DNA of 13,902 nt from DATMYQ01 sp035560935 (GCA_035560935.1 DATMYQ010000105.1:1-13902); one strand, 5' to 3'. Shown: positions 1 to 7,371, counted from the first letter of the stretch. The notes: generated by a model from the sequence alone, not told the origin. Made by a program: numbers and translations.

Positions 1-41
1 CAATAAATATAATTACTGTTTTCCGCCATTTGCACGGTTCG

Positions 42-980
42 TTAAAAAGGCGTGTCGTCACCCAGATAGCAGGCGATATGATGCTCCAGATACAGGGCTT
101 GCAGCCGGGCCATCGTTTCGCCGGTCACGTCGCCATGGTCACCGTATTCGTAGTCTTTTCCCAACTGGTTCCATTTGGTCAGTCCCAACCGGTGAAATGG
201 CAGCAGATTGATTTCATATAATGTATTTTGCTCCATAAACACAATCAGTTGGCGGGCATTTTCCTCGCTGTCGTTATAGCCGGCGATGATCGGCTGGCGC
301 AAAACAAGCCGGCCCGGCCAGTCGCTCTGTTTCAGCCGGGCAATATTCGCAAGGATCACCGTGTTGTTAACGCCGGTTCCCTGTTTGTGTCTGGCGCTGT
401 CCATATGTTTCACGTCAATAAACGCAAAATCGATATAGCGGAATATCTTCAAAAACACTGCCGGCGTTGCATAACCGCTGGTTTCAATGGCTTGATGAAT
501 TTGGTGGCTACGGCATTTTTTCAGAACCTCGGCCAAAAATTCATGCTGCATTAAGGGCTCGCCACCGGTAAAGGTCACTCCGCCGCCGGAACCCCAGTGG
601 CTGAAATCCCGTCGCAGAATCGCCACCAGCTCGTCGGCCGTATAGTTCCGGACACATTGTTTCAGCGCCTGATTGGGACAAATATCCACGCAGTCAAAAC
701 GCTCGCACGCCCGGCAAAACTCCCAGGCAATCTCCGCTTCACCCCGACTGTTAAAGGTGATAGAACCGGACGGACAGGCACTTTGGCAAGCCCGGCAGCC
801 TTTTTCCCCTTTGCAGACCTTCCCCGCAAATAAAATATGCTTGTTCATCGTCCAGCTTTCCGGATTGGCACACCACTGACATTGCAGCGGGCAGCCCGCC
901 AGAAACACACTGGTCCGGCAACCGGGACCGTCGTGTACCGAAAAGCTCTGGATGTCAAAAATCGCCCCTTGGGTATTCAT
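42..980 (-). CDS. hpdA: 4-hydroxyphenylacetate decarboxylase activating enzyme (radical SAM)
   Basis: Glycyl-radical-enzyme activase of 312 aa. It cleaves S-adenosylmethionine reductively and abstracts hydrogen from the radical glycine of the large subunit HpdB. Seen: radical-SAM motif CxxxCxxC at C30/C34/C37 near the N-terminus, as usual for activases; an inserted double ferredoxin-like segment with C56, C62, C65, C69 and C89, C92, C97, C101, enough for two extra [4Fe-4S] clusters; and the SAM-binding GGEP at 139-142. The two extra clusters are typical of activases for HPAD and related enzymes, and absent from the pyruvate formate-lyase activase. The start at 980 is chosen over the longer reading frame from 1013 because GGAG lies 6 nt upstream and the protein then begins MNTQGAIFDIQ, as activases do. 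It follows hpdC by 8 nt, so it is the last gene of hpdBCA. Its partner is certain from context; specificity cannot be read from this protein alone. Confidence 0.93.
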   Translation of the reverse strand: MNTQGAIFDIQSFSVHDGPGCRTSVFLAGCPLQCQWCANPESWTMNKHILFAGKVCKGEKGCRACQSACPSGSITFNSRGEAEIAWEFCRACERFDCVDICPNQALKQCVRNYTADELVAILRRDFSHWGSGGGVTFTGGEPLMQHEFLAEVLKKCRSHQIHQAIETSGYATPAVFLKIFRYIDFAFIDVKHMDSARHKQGTGVNNTVILANIARLKQSDWPGRLVLRQPIIAGYNDSEENARQLIVFMEQNTLYEINLLPFHRLGLTKWNQLGKDYEYGDHGDVTGETMARLQALYLEHHIACYLGDDTPF

Positions 981-988
981 TGTGGCTC

Positions 989-1249
989 CTACTCCGCGGC
1001 ATAACCCGGACACGTTGATGCGCCGCAGGTCGCGTAGGCCCAGTTTTCTTTTTCCAGTCCCGTGCAGGTGCCAATGCCGTATTTATCCGGGTTGACGAAT
1101 TTTTTACAGTTCCCGCATTTTTCCGCCGGGATAAAACGGGAGCAGGCCTCGCTCCCCTCGCCGTCAATCGGCGCCACTCCTTTACTTATCGCACACATGC
1201 CCTTTTCACAGTCCAGGTTGATATAGCTTTTGCAATCGTAATGTTTCAT
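989..1249 (-). CDS. hpdC: 4-hydroxyphenylacetate decarboxylase small (gamma) subunit
   Basis: Small Fe-S subunit of 86 aa that binds HpdB. In the clostridial enzymes it carries two [4Fe-4S] clusters and is needed for full activity and for keeping the radical in check. Seen: His3, Cys6, Cys19, Cys36 (first cluster set, with the unusual histidine ligand) and Cys45, Cys48, Cys62, Cys80 (second set). From memory the sequence closely resembles the Clostridium scatologenes subunit, including the segments DGEGSEAC, EKCGNCK and GLEKENWAYATCGAS. The start at 1249 is preferred to ATGs at 1264 and 1255: GGAGG lies 8 nt before it, and only this start puts the histidine at position 3. It lies 28 nt downstream of hpdB and 8 nt upstream of hpdA. 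This subunit is the best single marker that the operon is HPAD rather than phenylacetate or indoleacetate decarboxylase, which lack it. Confidence 0.95.
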   Translation of the reverse strand: MKHYDCKSYINLDCEKGMCAISKGVAPIDGEGSEACSRFIPAEKCGNCKKFVNPDKYGIGTCTGLEKENWAYATCGASTCPGYAAE

Positions 1250-1257
1250 GGTCATTG

Positions 1258-1262
1258 CCTCC
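1258..1262 (-). promoter_or_regulatory. Ribosome binding site that decides the hpdC start
   Basis: GGAGG on the minus strand lies 8 nt before the ATG at 1249. It is only 2 nt before the ATG at 1255 and overlaps the one at 1264, so the 86-residue form beginning MKHYDC is the one translated. Confidence 0.75.
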
Positions 1263-1277
1263 ATTGCCTATTTTCGC

Positions 1278-3974
1278 TTATGCCTTGTCGTATTCCGTCC
1301 GGTAGATGACTTCGTCCTGGATGGGTTTGCCGATTTCACACCAGTATTGGGTAAAGCCGGCCACCCGGACCATCAGCTCCCGGTATTTTTCCGGCGTGAC
1401 CTGCGCCTCCCGCAGCGTCTTGCTGTCCACCACGTTGAACTGAACATGGAATCCGCCTTTGCGCATATAGGCCCGCACCACGTCGAGCAGTTTCCGGGTG
1501 CCGTTGACGCCCCGGACGGCGGAGGGGTGCAGTTTCAGATTCATTTGCGCGTTCTGGTGTATGGAGTGATCATACACGGTGGCCGATTCGAAGATCGCGT
1601 AAATTCCGTTTTTATCCGTACCCGCCGCCGCCGATACGGAACCGTCGGAATAGGTGGTGCCGGCCAGCCGGCCATCGGCGGTCGCCAGCGTCACAAAGCC
1701 CTGGGGACCGTGGGTGGATACGGAAATCTGGCACAGGTACAGCGGTTTGCCATAGTAGGAGGTATAACGGTGGGTCATCTCCTGCATATAGTAATGATAG
1801 GCTTTAAAAATTTCATCGGCCTGCTTGTCGGCGTTGCCGTATTTCGGGGCGTTGATGCAGGCGGCAAAAATTTTCTCATAACGGGGGCTATTTTCTGTGC
1901 TCTCGCGGAAATCCGGCGAGAACACACCGGTTTCATAAGCCGTCTTAAAACCGAAATTGTTCACCATGGCCTCGGTCATTGCTTCGATGGCAAATTTCCG
2001 TTCGTCAAACACGTTCTTTTTAATCGAAGACAGGGAGTTGATGAAGGTAACCGTACCGCAGGATTCAAAGTTAATGCAGGCGTTATAGCGGGCCCCCATC
2101 GTACCGATGTGTTTGCCTTTAGTAAAGCAGTCCGGCTTCAGCAGGGAGTTGACCGCCGGCATATTGTATTTGCGCCAGATATCCATCTGAATGTTATTGC
2201 AGCGGTTCACCACGTCCGTGGTCAGTTCCATATATTCTTTCCATTGCGCCATCAGGCTTTCATAGGAATCCAGGGTCTTATTATGGGACGGATACACCTG
2301 CTTGCCGGTTCGTTTGTCCAAGCCGTTGGTCAGCACCAGTTCCAGCACTTTCGGCATGGCGATGAAATGAACGCCGGTGCCGCAGGTGGGAGATGCACCG
2401 CCGGGAATCATCGTTTGCCGGCCATTGTAGTCCAGCGGCAAAAAGCACCCCGGCGCCGATTCCAGACATCCGCCCAGACACCAGGCCCGTGCGTCATGCA
2501 GGTCCATTCCCTCCGGCCCGTAATTCCGCAGCATAAAATTCATACCGGTCTGGTTATTCATCCAGGCAGGATAGCCCAACCCCAGCTTGGTGCAGGAAGC
2601 GGCCTTCATCAAAAAGTCTTCCGGCATTTTTTCGTCATATAATACGCTCAGCGTCGGCTGCGGCGTCTGGTTTCTCATACCGGCTTCCACTATCAGGTAC
2701 TCCAGCGGCGTCACCGCCGACAGACCGTCATAGTTCTGTCCTCCCAGCGAAAGGTTGTTAAAGGTGTTGCCGGAAAGAACGCCGCCGGATACCCCGGCCG
2801 AAGCAAAACATTCAATACAGGTGATTTTTATCCGGTATAATTCCAGAATTTCAATGATGTCTTCGTCAGTCATCACGCCATCCTCGATATCCTTCTCGTA
2901 GAACGGCTGCAGAATTTGTCCCAGCCGGCCGATGGAAAGGCCCGACTGTGGATCTTCGTTGACGACACCCAGATGACAGCACAGCGTCAGTTGGATGGCT
3001 TCCCAAAAATTGGCCGGTTTTTTATGGGCAATGTTCCCCATGACTTCAGCGACTTTTTGGTAATTGGCTTTTAATTCCTCATCCGTCTCAATGGAAGCCA
3101 GATAAGTGGCCCGTCGGGCATAGTTTTCACACCAGGCGCTCAGGCCTTTGGTGATTTCTTTCATTGCGGCGTAGTAATAGCCCCGGCTCATGCCAAAATC
3201 GCCGTCATTACCGGCTTCGCCCATGACTTCCGCCATTCTTTCGTCGCATAGTTCAATAATCCGGTCAAAACCGTACTGCAGCGGCAGATAGTAGTTAATG
3301 ACCTCCCGCCCCTGGGGAATGGCAAACGAATCAAACATGCAGACTACGCTGTCCATGATCCGTTTGAACTGGTCATAGCCCGGCGTCATCCGGGAATACT
3401 TGTCGCTCAGTTCTTCCACGGAAATACCGGCCCAGGGTTCTGACGCTTTCACCAGCACGGGAATTTCTTCCTTGCGCATGCCGAACTTCTTGGCAATAGA
3501 GATAATGTTCCCGTAGCTTTCCGTAACGTTGCCGCCGCCGGAACCGACCATGCTGACCGAATCCGCCTCGCTCTCGGCCGGTGCATCGACTTCGTTCATC
3601 AAGGCTTCCGCCTGGGCATTGAAGAAGCTGGAGCAGACCCAGGGGAACGGAAACGCCCCCCGGACATTTTTCGTTTTGTTCATCACCAGTTTTTCATAGG
3701 GCAGAATCGTCGGCGTCATGTGCGACAGGCAGGCCGCCATCGCTTTGGCCCGTCTGACTTCCAGGATTTCCCCGTCATTTTCCCACCAGGTCCGGTTGTA
3801 CCAGTAGGCCGCTTCCATGTCGGCCGTCACTTTTAACGTATAATATACATCCATGAGCTTTTGCGTGCTTTCCTTGGCTGCCGGAATATCCGACTCTGAC
3901 GTTTTATCCGCATTCGCCATATCAATGCCACGTTTTTGCAAAATTTCCTGCAGTTTCATCTCATTGGAATTCAT
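1278..3974 (-). CDS. hpdB: 4-hydroxyphenylacetate decarboxylase large subunit (glycyl radical enzyme)
   Basis: Catalytic subunit of 898 aa, decarboxylating 4-hydroxyphenylacetate to p-cresol and CO2 in the cytoplasm of anaerobes. Seen: the C-terminal glycyl radical loop RVAGFTQYW with radical Gly873; the thiyl-radical Cys503 in the C-x-E motif (GCLESAPG) with Glu505; His536 (GTGVHF); Glu637 (CINFES); Ser344 (DPQSG). With the start used here these numbers equal those I recall for the C. scatologenes enzyme (897 aa), which argues both for the function and for this start. Glu505 and His536 are hallmarks of HPAD and are not shared by pyruvate formate-lyase. The ATG at 3980 is two codons longer but sits 1 nt from the AGGAGG; the ATG at 3974 has ideal 7-nt spacing. 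First gene of hpdBCA, with the promoter in the spacer upstream. A different arylacetate substrate is possible but unlikely given hpdC. Confidence 0.96.
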   Translation of the reverse strand: MNSNEMKLQEILQKRGIDMANADKTSESDIPAAKESTQKLMDVYYTLKVTADMEAAYWYNRTWWENDGEILEVRRAKAMAACLSHMTPTILPYEKLVMNKTKNVRGAFPFPWVCSSFFNAQAEALMNEVDAPAESEADSVSMVGSGGGNVTESYGNIISIAKKFGMRKEEIPVLVKASEPWAGISVEELSDKYSRMTPGYDQFKRIMDSVVCMFDSFAIPQGREVINYYLPLQYGFDRIIELCDERMAEVMGEAGNDGDFGMSRGYYYAAMKEITKGLSAWCENYARRATYLASIETDEELKANYQKVAEVMGNIAHKKPANFWEAIQLTLCCHLGVVNEDPQSGLSIGRLGQILQPFYEKDIEDGVMTDEDIIEILELYRIKITCIECFASAGVSGGVLSGNTFNNLSLGGQNYDGLSAVTPLEYLIVEAGMRNQTPQPTLSVLYDEKMPEDFLMKAASCTKLGLGYPAWMNNQTGMNFMLRNYGPEGMDLHDARAWCLGGCLESAPGCFLPLDYNGRQTMIPGGASPTCGTGVHFIAMPKVLELVLTNGLDKRTGKQVYPSHNKTLDSYESLMAQWKEYMELTTDVVNRCNNIQMDIWRKYNMPAVNSLLKPDCFTKGKHIGTMGARYNACINFESCGTVTFINSLSSIKKNVFDERKFAIEAMTEAMVNNFGFKTAYETGVFSPDFRESTENSPRYEKIFAACINAPKYGNADKQADEIFKAYHYYMQEMTHRYTSYYGKPLYLCQISVSTHGPQGFVTLATADGRLAGTTYSDGSVSAAAGTDKNGIYAIFESATVYDHSIHQNAQMNLKLHPSAVRGVNGTRKLLDVVRAYMRKGGFHVQFNVVDSKTLREAQVTPEKYRELMVRVAGFTQYWCEIGKPIQDEVIYRTEYDKA

Positions 3975-3981
3975 CGCCATA

Positions 3982-3987
3982 CCTCCT
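3982..3987 (-). promoter_or_regulatory. Ribosome binding site that decides the hpdB start
   Basis: A perfect AGGAGG on the minus strand lies 7 nt from the ATG at 3974 but only 1 nt from the in-frame ATG at 3980. The downstream ATG is therefore the usable start. Confidence 0.8.
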
Positions 3988-4007
3988 TGCTTTTATATTA
4001 ACACTTT

Positions 4008-4038
4008 ATTATAAGTCAGAAAAAAACAGCAGTGTAAA
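4008..4038 (-). promoter_or_regulatory. Probable sigma-70-type promoter of hpdBCA
   Basis: On the minus strand TTTACA (4038-4033) and a perfect TATAAT (4013-4008) are separated by 19 nt, with a T-rich spacer. The -10 box lies about 34 nt upstream of the hpdB start. The spacer is longer than the ideal 17 nt, so the promoter may need an activator or DNA twisting. No sigma-54 (-24/-12) element was found in this region. Confidence 0.55.
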
Positions 4039-4044
4039 GTACAC
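4032..4044. promoter_or_regulatory. Palindrome GTGTA-AAG-TACAC over the hpdB -35 box, candidate operator
   Basis: GTGTA (4032-4036) and TACAC (4040-4044) form a perfect 5-3-5 inverted repeat that covers most of the -35 hexamer of the proposed hpdBCA promoter. A protein bound here would block RNA polymerase. The half sites resemble the TGTA/TACA arms used by several regulators of aromatic metabolism, but the regulator is not identified and none is encoded in the window. Confidence 0.4.
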
Positions 4045-4185
4045 ACTTTCTGCTTTCTCCGGCTATTTTTTTCTGGCCAAAAAGCAAAAGAGTTCCCGTT
4101 ATTTTGCCGCAAAGCATTCTCTCCGCACCGCCTTTTTCCAGTTGGTTCCGGTGCAACAATCTTTTGGCAGGAAAAAGGATTTACC

Positions 4186-4214
4186 GGTTTGTTAAAGAAA
4201 TTAAACCATATAAA
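4186..4214. promoter_or_regulatory. Inverted and direct AAACC repeats upstream of the sensor kinase
   Basis: GGTTT (4186-4190) is inverted against AAACC (4203-4207), with 12 nt between, and a second AAACC follows directly after ATAT at 4212-4216. TATAAA at 4209-4214 could be a -10 box, but no well-spaced -35 is visible. The segment lies 56 to 86 nt before the kinase start. The rest of the divergent spacer (3975-4271) holds only A/T-rich stretches. Confidence 0.25.
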
Positions 4215-4271
4215 CCAATCGGCTAAAAAGGTCTTTGCGGCTCAGAACCAATCATCAGGAGGAAGCAGCAG

Positions 4272-5771
4272 ATGCGATTTTCCGAACTGGTCGACATTGA
4301 AGAACTGCAAACACTATGCGACAGTTATCATGCTCATACCGGTGCAGTAATGGCCATCCTTGATCTGGAGGGAAACATTCTAATCTCCACCGGCTGGCAG
4401 GATATCTGCACCCGCTTTCACCGGGCGCACCCGCAAACCGCGCTCCGTTGCCGCGAGAGTGACACCATACTGGCCGACCAGCTGGGACAGGGACAACATT
4501 ACAATGTATATCGTTGCAAAAACGGCCTGATTGACGTTGCCGTTCCCATATTCATCGGCGGTCAGCACGTTGCCAATTTTTTTACCGGACAATTTTTTTT
4601 CGTAAAGCCGGACCGGGATGTTTTTGTCCGGCAGGCCCAAGAATTCGGCTTTGACACCGCCGCTTATTTGGCGGCCCTGGATAAAGTCCCCATAGTTACC
4701 GAAGAATACGTACAAAAAGTCCTATATTTCTTCTCCCGCTTATCCCATCTTTTCGGAGAAATGGGGCTGGCCCGGAAAAACCTGAAGGAAAAAAACGATG
4801 AACTGGAATTCAAAGTAGAGGTTCGAACTCAGGAACTGGTAGCCGCCAATCAGGAGCTGGTGGCCATGAACCAGGAAATGACGCTGATCAATGACTCTCT
4901 GCAAAACGCCAACCGCAAATTGGAAGGTGAAATCGTTGAACGCAGCCGGGTCGAAGTCGAGTTGGAAAAGTCCAACGCTGAATTAATAAGCACGCTGGAC
5001 CAATTACGCAAAACCCAGGCCCAGTTGATTCAGTCGGAAAAAATGGCCGCGCTGGGCAGCCTGGTAGCCGGGGTGGCCCACGAAATCAACACCCCGCTGG
5101 GCAATAGCGTGACAGTGGCTTCCCATCTGCACTCTTTAGTATCCAATTTATCCGGTTTGTATTCCCGGGGACAAATGAAGGCGGCCAAACTGGAAGAATT
5201 TATCCGCGATGATGAGGAAAGCCTGCACCTGCTGGAACTCAACCTCAAACGGGCCGCTGAATTAGTCCGGAGTTTTAAAAATGTCGCTTCCACGCAAATG
5301 CAGGAAGAACGGCAGCGTTTCAATGTCCGTCATTTCCTGGAAGAAGTGCTTCTCACTCTGCATCCGCACCTCAAAAAAACACAGCTGCAGTTCGTTCTTG
5401 ATTGCCCGGATGATTTGGTTTGGCACGGCTACTCCGGGATCTTGGCCCAACTGGCAACCAATTTCACTATGAACTCCCTGGCCCACGCTTATGACCCGGG
5501 TCAGGCCGGAACATTGACCCTCGCCGTCAACACCAGCGCCAAGCATCTATTGGTAAAATATACGGACGACGGCAAAGGGATGCCGGAGGAAATATGCAAC
5601 CGGGTGTTCGAACCTTTTTTCACCACAACGCGGGGCAGCGGCGGAACGGGTCTGGGTTTATACGTGGTTTACAATCTGGTAACCCAACGGCTGAACGGAT
5701 CTATTGAATGCCTGAGCGCTCCCGGCCAAGGCACCACATTCCGAGTGGAACTGCCGCTTCAGGATCTTTAA
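4272..5771 (+). CDS. Cytoplasmic PocR-domain sensor histidine kinase
   Basis: Histidine kinase of 499 aa with no signal peptide or membrane segment, so it senses an internal signal. Domains seen: an N-terminal PocR-type ligand-binding domain (about 5-165) with the typical cysteines C46, C60 and C82 and the segments YRCKNGLIDVAVPI and FTGQFFF; a heptad-rich coiled coil (about 165-255); the dimerisation/phosphoacceptor helix with His270 in AGVAHEINTPLG; and the ATPase domain with N-box N397/N401, DDGKGM (432-437), FEPFFTT and GGTGLGL (458-464). All catalytic boxes are intact. AGGAGG lies 9 nt before the start. PocR domains bind small fermentation metabolites in other systems (1,3-propanediol for PocR itself). 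It is divergent from hpdBCA, so an aromatic-acid ligand is a reasonable guess, not shown. No receiver domain and no response regulator is present, so its target is unknown. Confidence 0.85.
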   Translation: MRFSELVDIEELQTLCDSYHAHTGAVMAILDLEGNILISTGWQDICTRFHRAHPQTALRCRESDTILADQLGQGQHYNVYRCKNGLIDVAVPIFIGGQHVANFFTGQFFFVKPDRDVFVRQAQEFGFDTAAYLAALDKVPIVTEEYVQKVLYFFSRLSHLFGEMGLARKNLKEKNDELEFKVEVRTQELVAANQELVAMNQEMTLINDSLQNANRKLEGEIVERSRVEVELEKSNAELISTLDQLRKTQAQLIQSEKMAALGSLVAGVAHEINTPLGNSVTVASHLHSLVSNLSGLYSRGQMKAAKLEEFIRDDEESLHLLELNLKRAAELVRSFKNVASTQMQEERQRFNVRHFLEEVLLTLHPHLKKTQLQFVLDCPDDLVWHGYSGILAQLATNFTMNSLAHAYDPGQAGTLTLAVNTSAKHLLVKYTDDGKGMPEEICNRVFEPFFTTTRGSGGTGLGLYVVYNLVTQRLNGSIECLSAPGQGTTFRVELPLQDL

Positions 5772-5815
5772 TAAAACCGTTCTGTAATGTATTCTGGATA
5801 CTTGTTCGTAATTTA

Positions 5816-5845
5816 TTGCTTCCAGCTTTCTCCTTCCTTTACAAT
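5816..5845 (+). promoter_or_regulatory. Possible promoter of the aminotransferase gene with an inverted repeat around its -10 box
   Basis: TTGCTT (5816-5821) and TACAAT (5840-5845) are spaced by 18 nt, 29 nt before the aminotransferase start. The TACAAT forms the loop of a perfect inverted repeat CTTCCTT/AAGGAAG (5833-5839 and 5846-5852). The repeat could be an operator centred on the -10 box or an RNA hairpin. No T-run follows it, so it is not a terminator for the kinase gene. Confidence 0.35.
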
Positions 5846-5873
5846 AAGGAAGAATGAAAAGGAGCGATACATA

Positions 5874-7163
5874 ATGAACAAATTAACCAAAATGAACACT
5901 CAACAGTTAGAACTGCACCAAAAAACCTTATCCCGCAGTTACGAAGAAGCCCAGGCAAAAAACCTCAAGCTCGACATGTCCCGGGGCAAACCCTGCACCG
6001 AGCAGTTGAATCTTTCTAACGGTCTGCTAAGCTGCCTCGCGGCAGATGATTATAAGGCCGCCAACGGAACGGACTGCCGAAATTACGGCGGGCTGGACGG
6101 GCTTCCCGAAGCCAAGCAGCTTCTGGCCTGGTTCCTGGAAGTGCGCCCGGAAGAAATCATCATCGGCGGAAACTCCAGCTTAACCATGATGTACGACCTC
6201 ATCGCCAAAGCGATGCTGCATCAGATCCCCGGCAGCCCAACACCCTGGGCCAAGTTGCCGCAGGTAAAATTTCTCTGTCCCAGTCCCGGTTACGACCGCC
6301 ATTTTGCCATTTGCGAAAACCTGGGCATCGAAATGATCACCATTAACTATCTGGCCGACGGCCCCGATATGGATGAAGTGGAGCGCCTGGCAGCCGCCGA
6401 TCCGGCGATTAAAGGCATCTGGTGCGTGCCTAAATACAGCAATCCCACCGGCGTCACCTATTCCGACGCCGTGGTTAAACGACTGGCAGCGATGGTTACG
6501 AAAGCTCCGGATTTTCGCATTTTTTGGGACAATGCCTATACCGCACACCATTTGACCGATACTTCCACCCCGCTGCTCAATATTCTCGAAGCTTGCCGGC
6601 AGGCAGGTAATCCCGACCGGGTATTTGAATTTGCCTCCACTTCCAAAATCAGCTTCCCCGGCGCCGGTGTTGCCCTGCTGGCCAGCAGTGAGACGAATAT
6701 CAACTGGCTCAAAAAGCAGATCAATATCCAGACCATTGGACCCGACAAACTGAATCAATTGCGCCATGTCCGTTTCTTCCAGGACCGGGCCGGTATCGAA
6801 AACCATATGCGCCAGCATGCGGCCATCATCAAACCGAAATTCGATCTAGTAAGGGAAATTTTAGAAACCAGACTGGCTGATTCCAACCTGGCATCCTGGA
6901 GTAAGCCCGTGGGAGGCTACTTCGTCAGCCTGGATACTCTCCCTGGCTGTGCCCAAAAAGTTGTCGCCAAAGCAGCAGCAGCAGGAGTAGTACTTACCCC
7001 GGCGGCAGCAACCTTCCCCTATGGCAAAGATCCTGAAGATAAGAACATCCGGATCTCTCCGACATTCCCGCCGTTGTCCGAGCTGCGGCAGGCGATGGAA
7101 CTCCTCGCCCTTTGCGTCGAGCTGGTCAGTGCCGAACAGGAATTGGCCAAACGGGGTATTTGA
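5874..7163 (+). CDS. PLP-dependent aminotransferase, fold type I (PF12897-like)
   Basis: Aminotransferase of 429 aa that moves an amino group between an amino acid and a 2-oxo acid using pyridoxal phosphate. Seen: YGGLDGLPE (71-79) in the substrate/cofactor region; the NPTG motif with N190; WDNAY with Asp219, which contacts the pyridine nitrogen; the cofactor lysine K258 in STSKISFPG; and R393 in RISPTFP, the likely carboxylate-binding arginine. The overall pattern fits the aspartate/MocR-type group (PF12897) rather than classical TyrB/AspC. The start at 5874 has GGAG 9 nt upstream; the longer reading frame from 5787 has no ribosome binding site and would add an unlikely leader. It follows the kinase by 102 nt and ends at a strong terminator. 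Beside hpdBCA it could supply 4-hydroxyphenylpyruvate from tyrosine, but aspartate or another amino acid is equally compatible with the sequence. Confidence 0.85.
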   Translation: MNKLTKMNTQQLELHQKTLSRSYEEAQAKNLKLDMSRGKPCTEQLNLSNGLLSCLAADDYKAANGTDCRNYGGLDGLPEAKQLLAWFLEVRPEEIIIGGNSSLTMMYDLIAKAMLHQIPGSPTPWAKLPQVKFLCPSPGYDRHFAICENLGIEMITINYLADGPDMDEVERLAAADPAIKGIWCVPKYSNPTGVTYSDAVVKRLAAMVTKAPDFRIFWDNAYTAHHLTDTSTPLLNILEACRQAGNPDRVFEFASTSKISFPGAGVALLASSETNINWLKKQINIQTIGPDKLNQLRHVRFFQDRAGIENHMRQHAAIIKPKFDLVREILETRLADSNLASWSKPVGGYFVSLDTLPGCAQKVVAKAAAAGVVLTPAAATFPYGKDPEDKNIRISPTFPPLSELRQAMELLALCVELVSAEQELAKRGI

Positions 7164-7192
7164 AAAATTTAATTCCTCTCTTAAAACAAGGC

Positions 7193-7243
7193 GGATGAAG
7201 CTATTGACACGTAAGTCTCTGTTAATATCTTCATCCTCTTTTT
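7193..7243 (+). terminator. Long rho-independent terminator after the aminotransferase gene
   Basis: GGATGAAG (7193-7200) pairs with CTTCATCC (7229-7236). After one mismatch, TATTGACA (7202-7209) pairs with TGTTAATA (7220-7227) through one G-U, leaving a 10-nt loop. TCTTTTT follows (7237-7243). It separates the aminotransferase from the exported-hydrolase genes. The left arm contains a perfect TTGACA (7204-7209), with TATCTT 16 nt downstream, so the same DNA might also act as a promoter for the next gene. Confidence 0.8.
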
Positions 7244-7322
7244 GTAAAAGCTGAGTGGTTTATTAGAGGAAAATGTCAGGTTACCGAGAATATCTTCCAC
7301 AAATAGACAGCGGAAACTATCC

Positions 7323-7337
7323 CGTGCTTATCGCACG
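7323..7337 (+). repeat. Small inverted repeat in the leader of the first hydrolase gene
   Basis: CGTGC (7323-7327) and GCACG (7333-7337) can form a 5-bp hairpin with a TTATC loop, 34 nt before the start codon. It is too weak to be a terminator and may be chance. Nothing else clear is seen in the leader (7244-7371) apart from the ribosome binding site. Confidence 0.2.
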
Positions 7338-7371
7338 CAAAAATACACTTCCCAACAGAAAGGAGCCGCAA

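Noticed and set aside
1..41. Search for a terminator after hpdA
   Set aside because: The 41 bases available show no stable hairpin followed by a T-run on the minus strand. The terminator, or a further gene, probably lies outside the window.
1248..2642. A 464-codon open frame on the plus strand opposite hpdB
   Set aside because: It lies wholly antisense to a well-conserved glycyl radical enzyme gene. Its translation has no recognisable domain and is rich in His/Arg/Gly/Val, as expected from a mirrored frame.
3980..3980. ATG at 3980 as the hpdB start
   Set aside because: It is only 1 nt from the AGGAGG. The next ATG at 3974 has 7-nt spacing and gives active-site numbering equal to that recalled for the characterised enzyme.
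4141..4185. Possible sigma-54 promoter around TTGG...GTGC and TTGGCAGG upstream of the kinase
   Set aside because: The GG and GC elements are not at the required spacing, and no second element follows TTGGCAGG.
5833..5852. CTTCCTT/AAGGAAG hairpin as a terminator for the kinase gene
   Set aside because: No T-run follows it and the stem is short and half A/T. It fits better as an operator or leader element.
6180..6818. A 212-codon open frame on the minus strand opposite the aminotransferase
   Set aside because: It is antisense to the motif-rich core of the aminotransferase gene, has no ribosome binding site I can see, and matches no known family.
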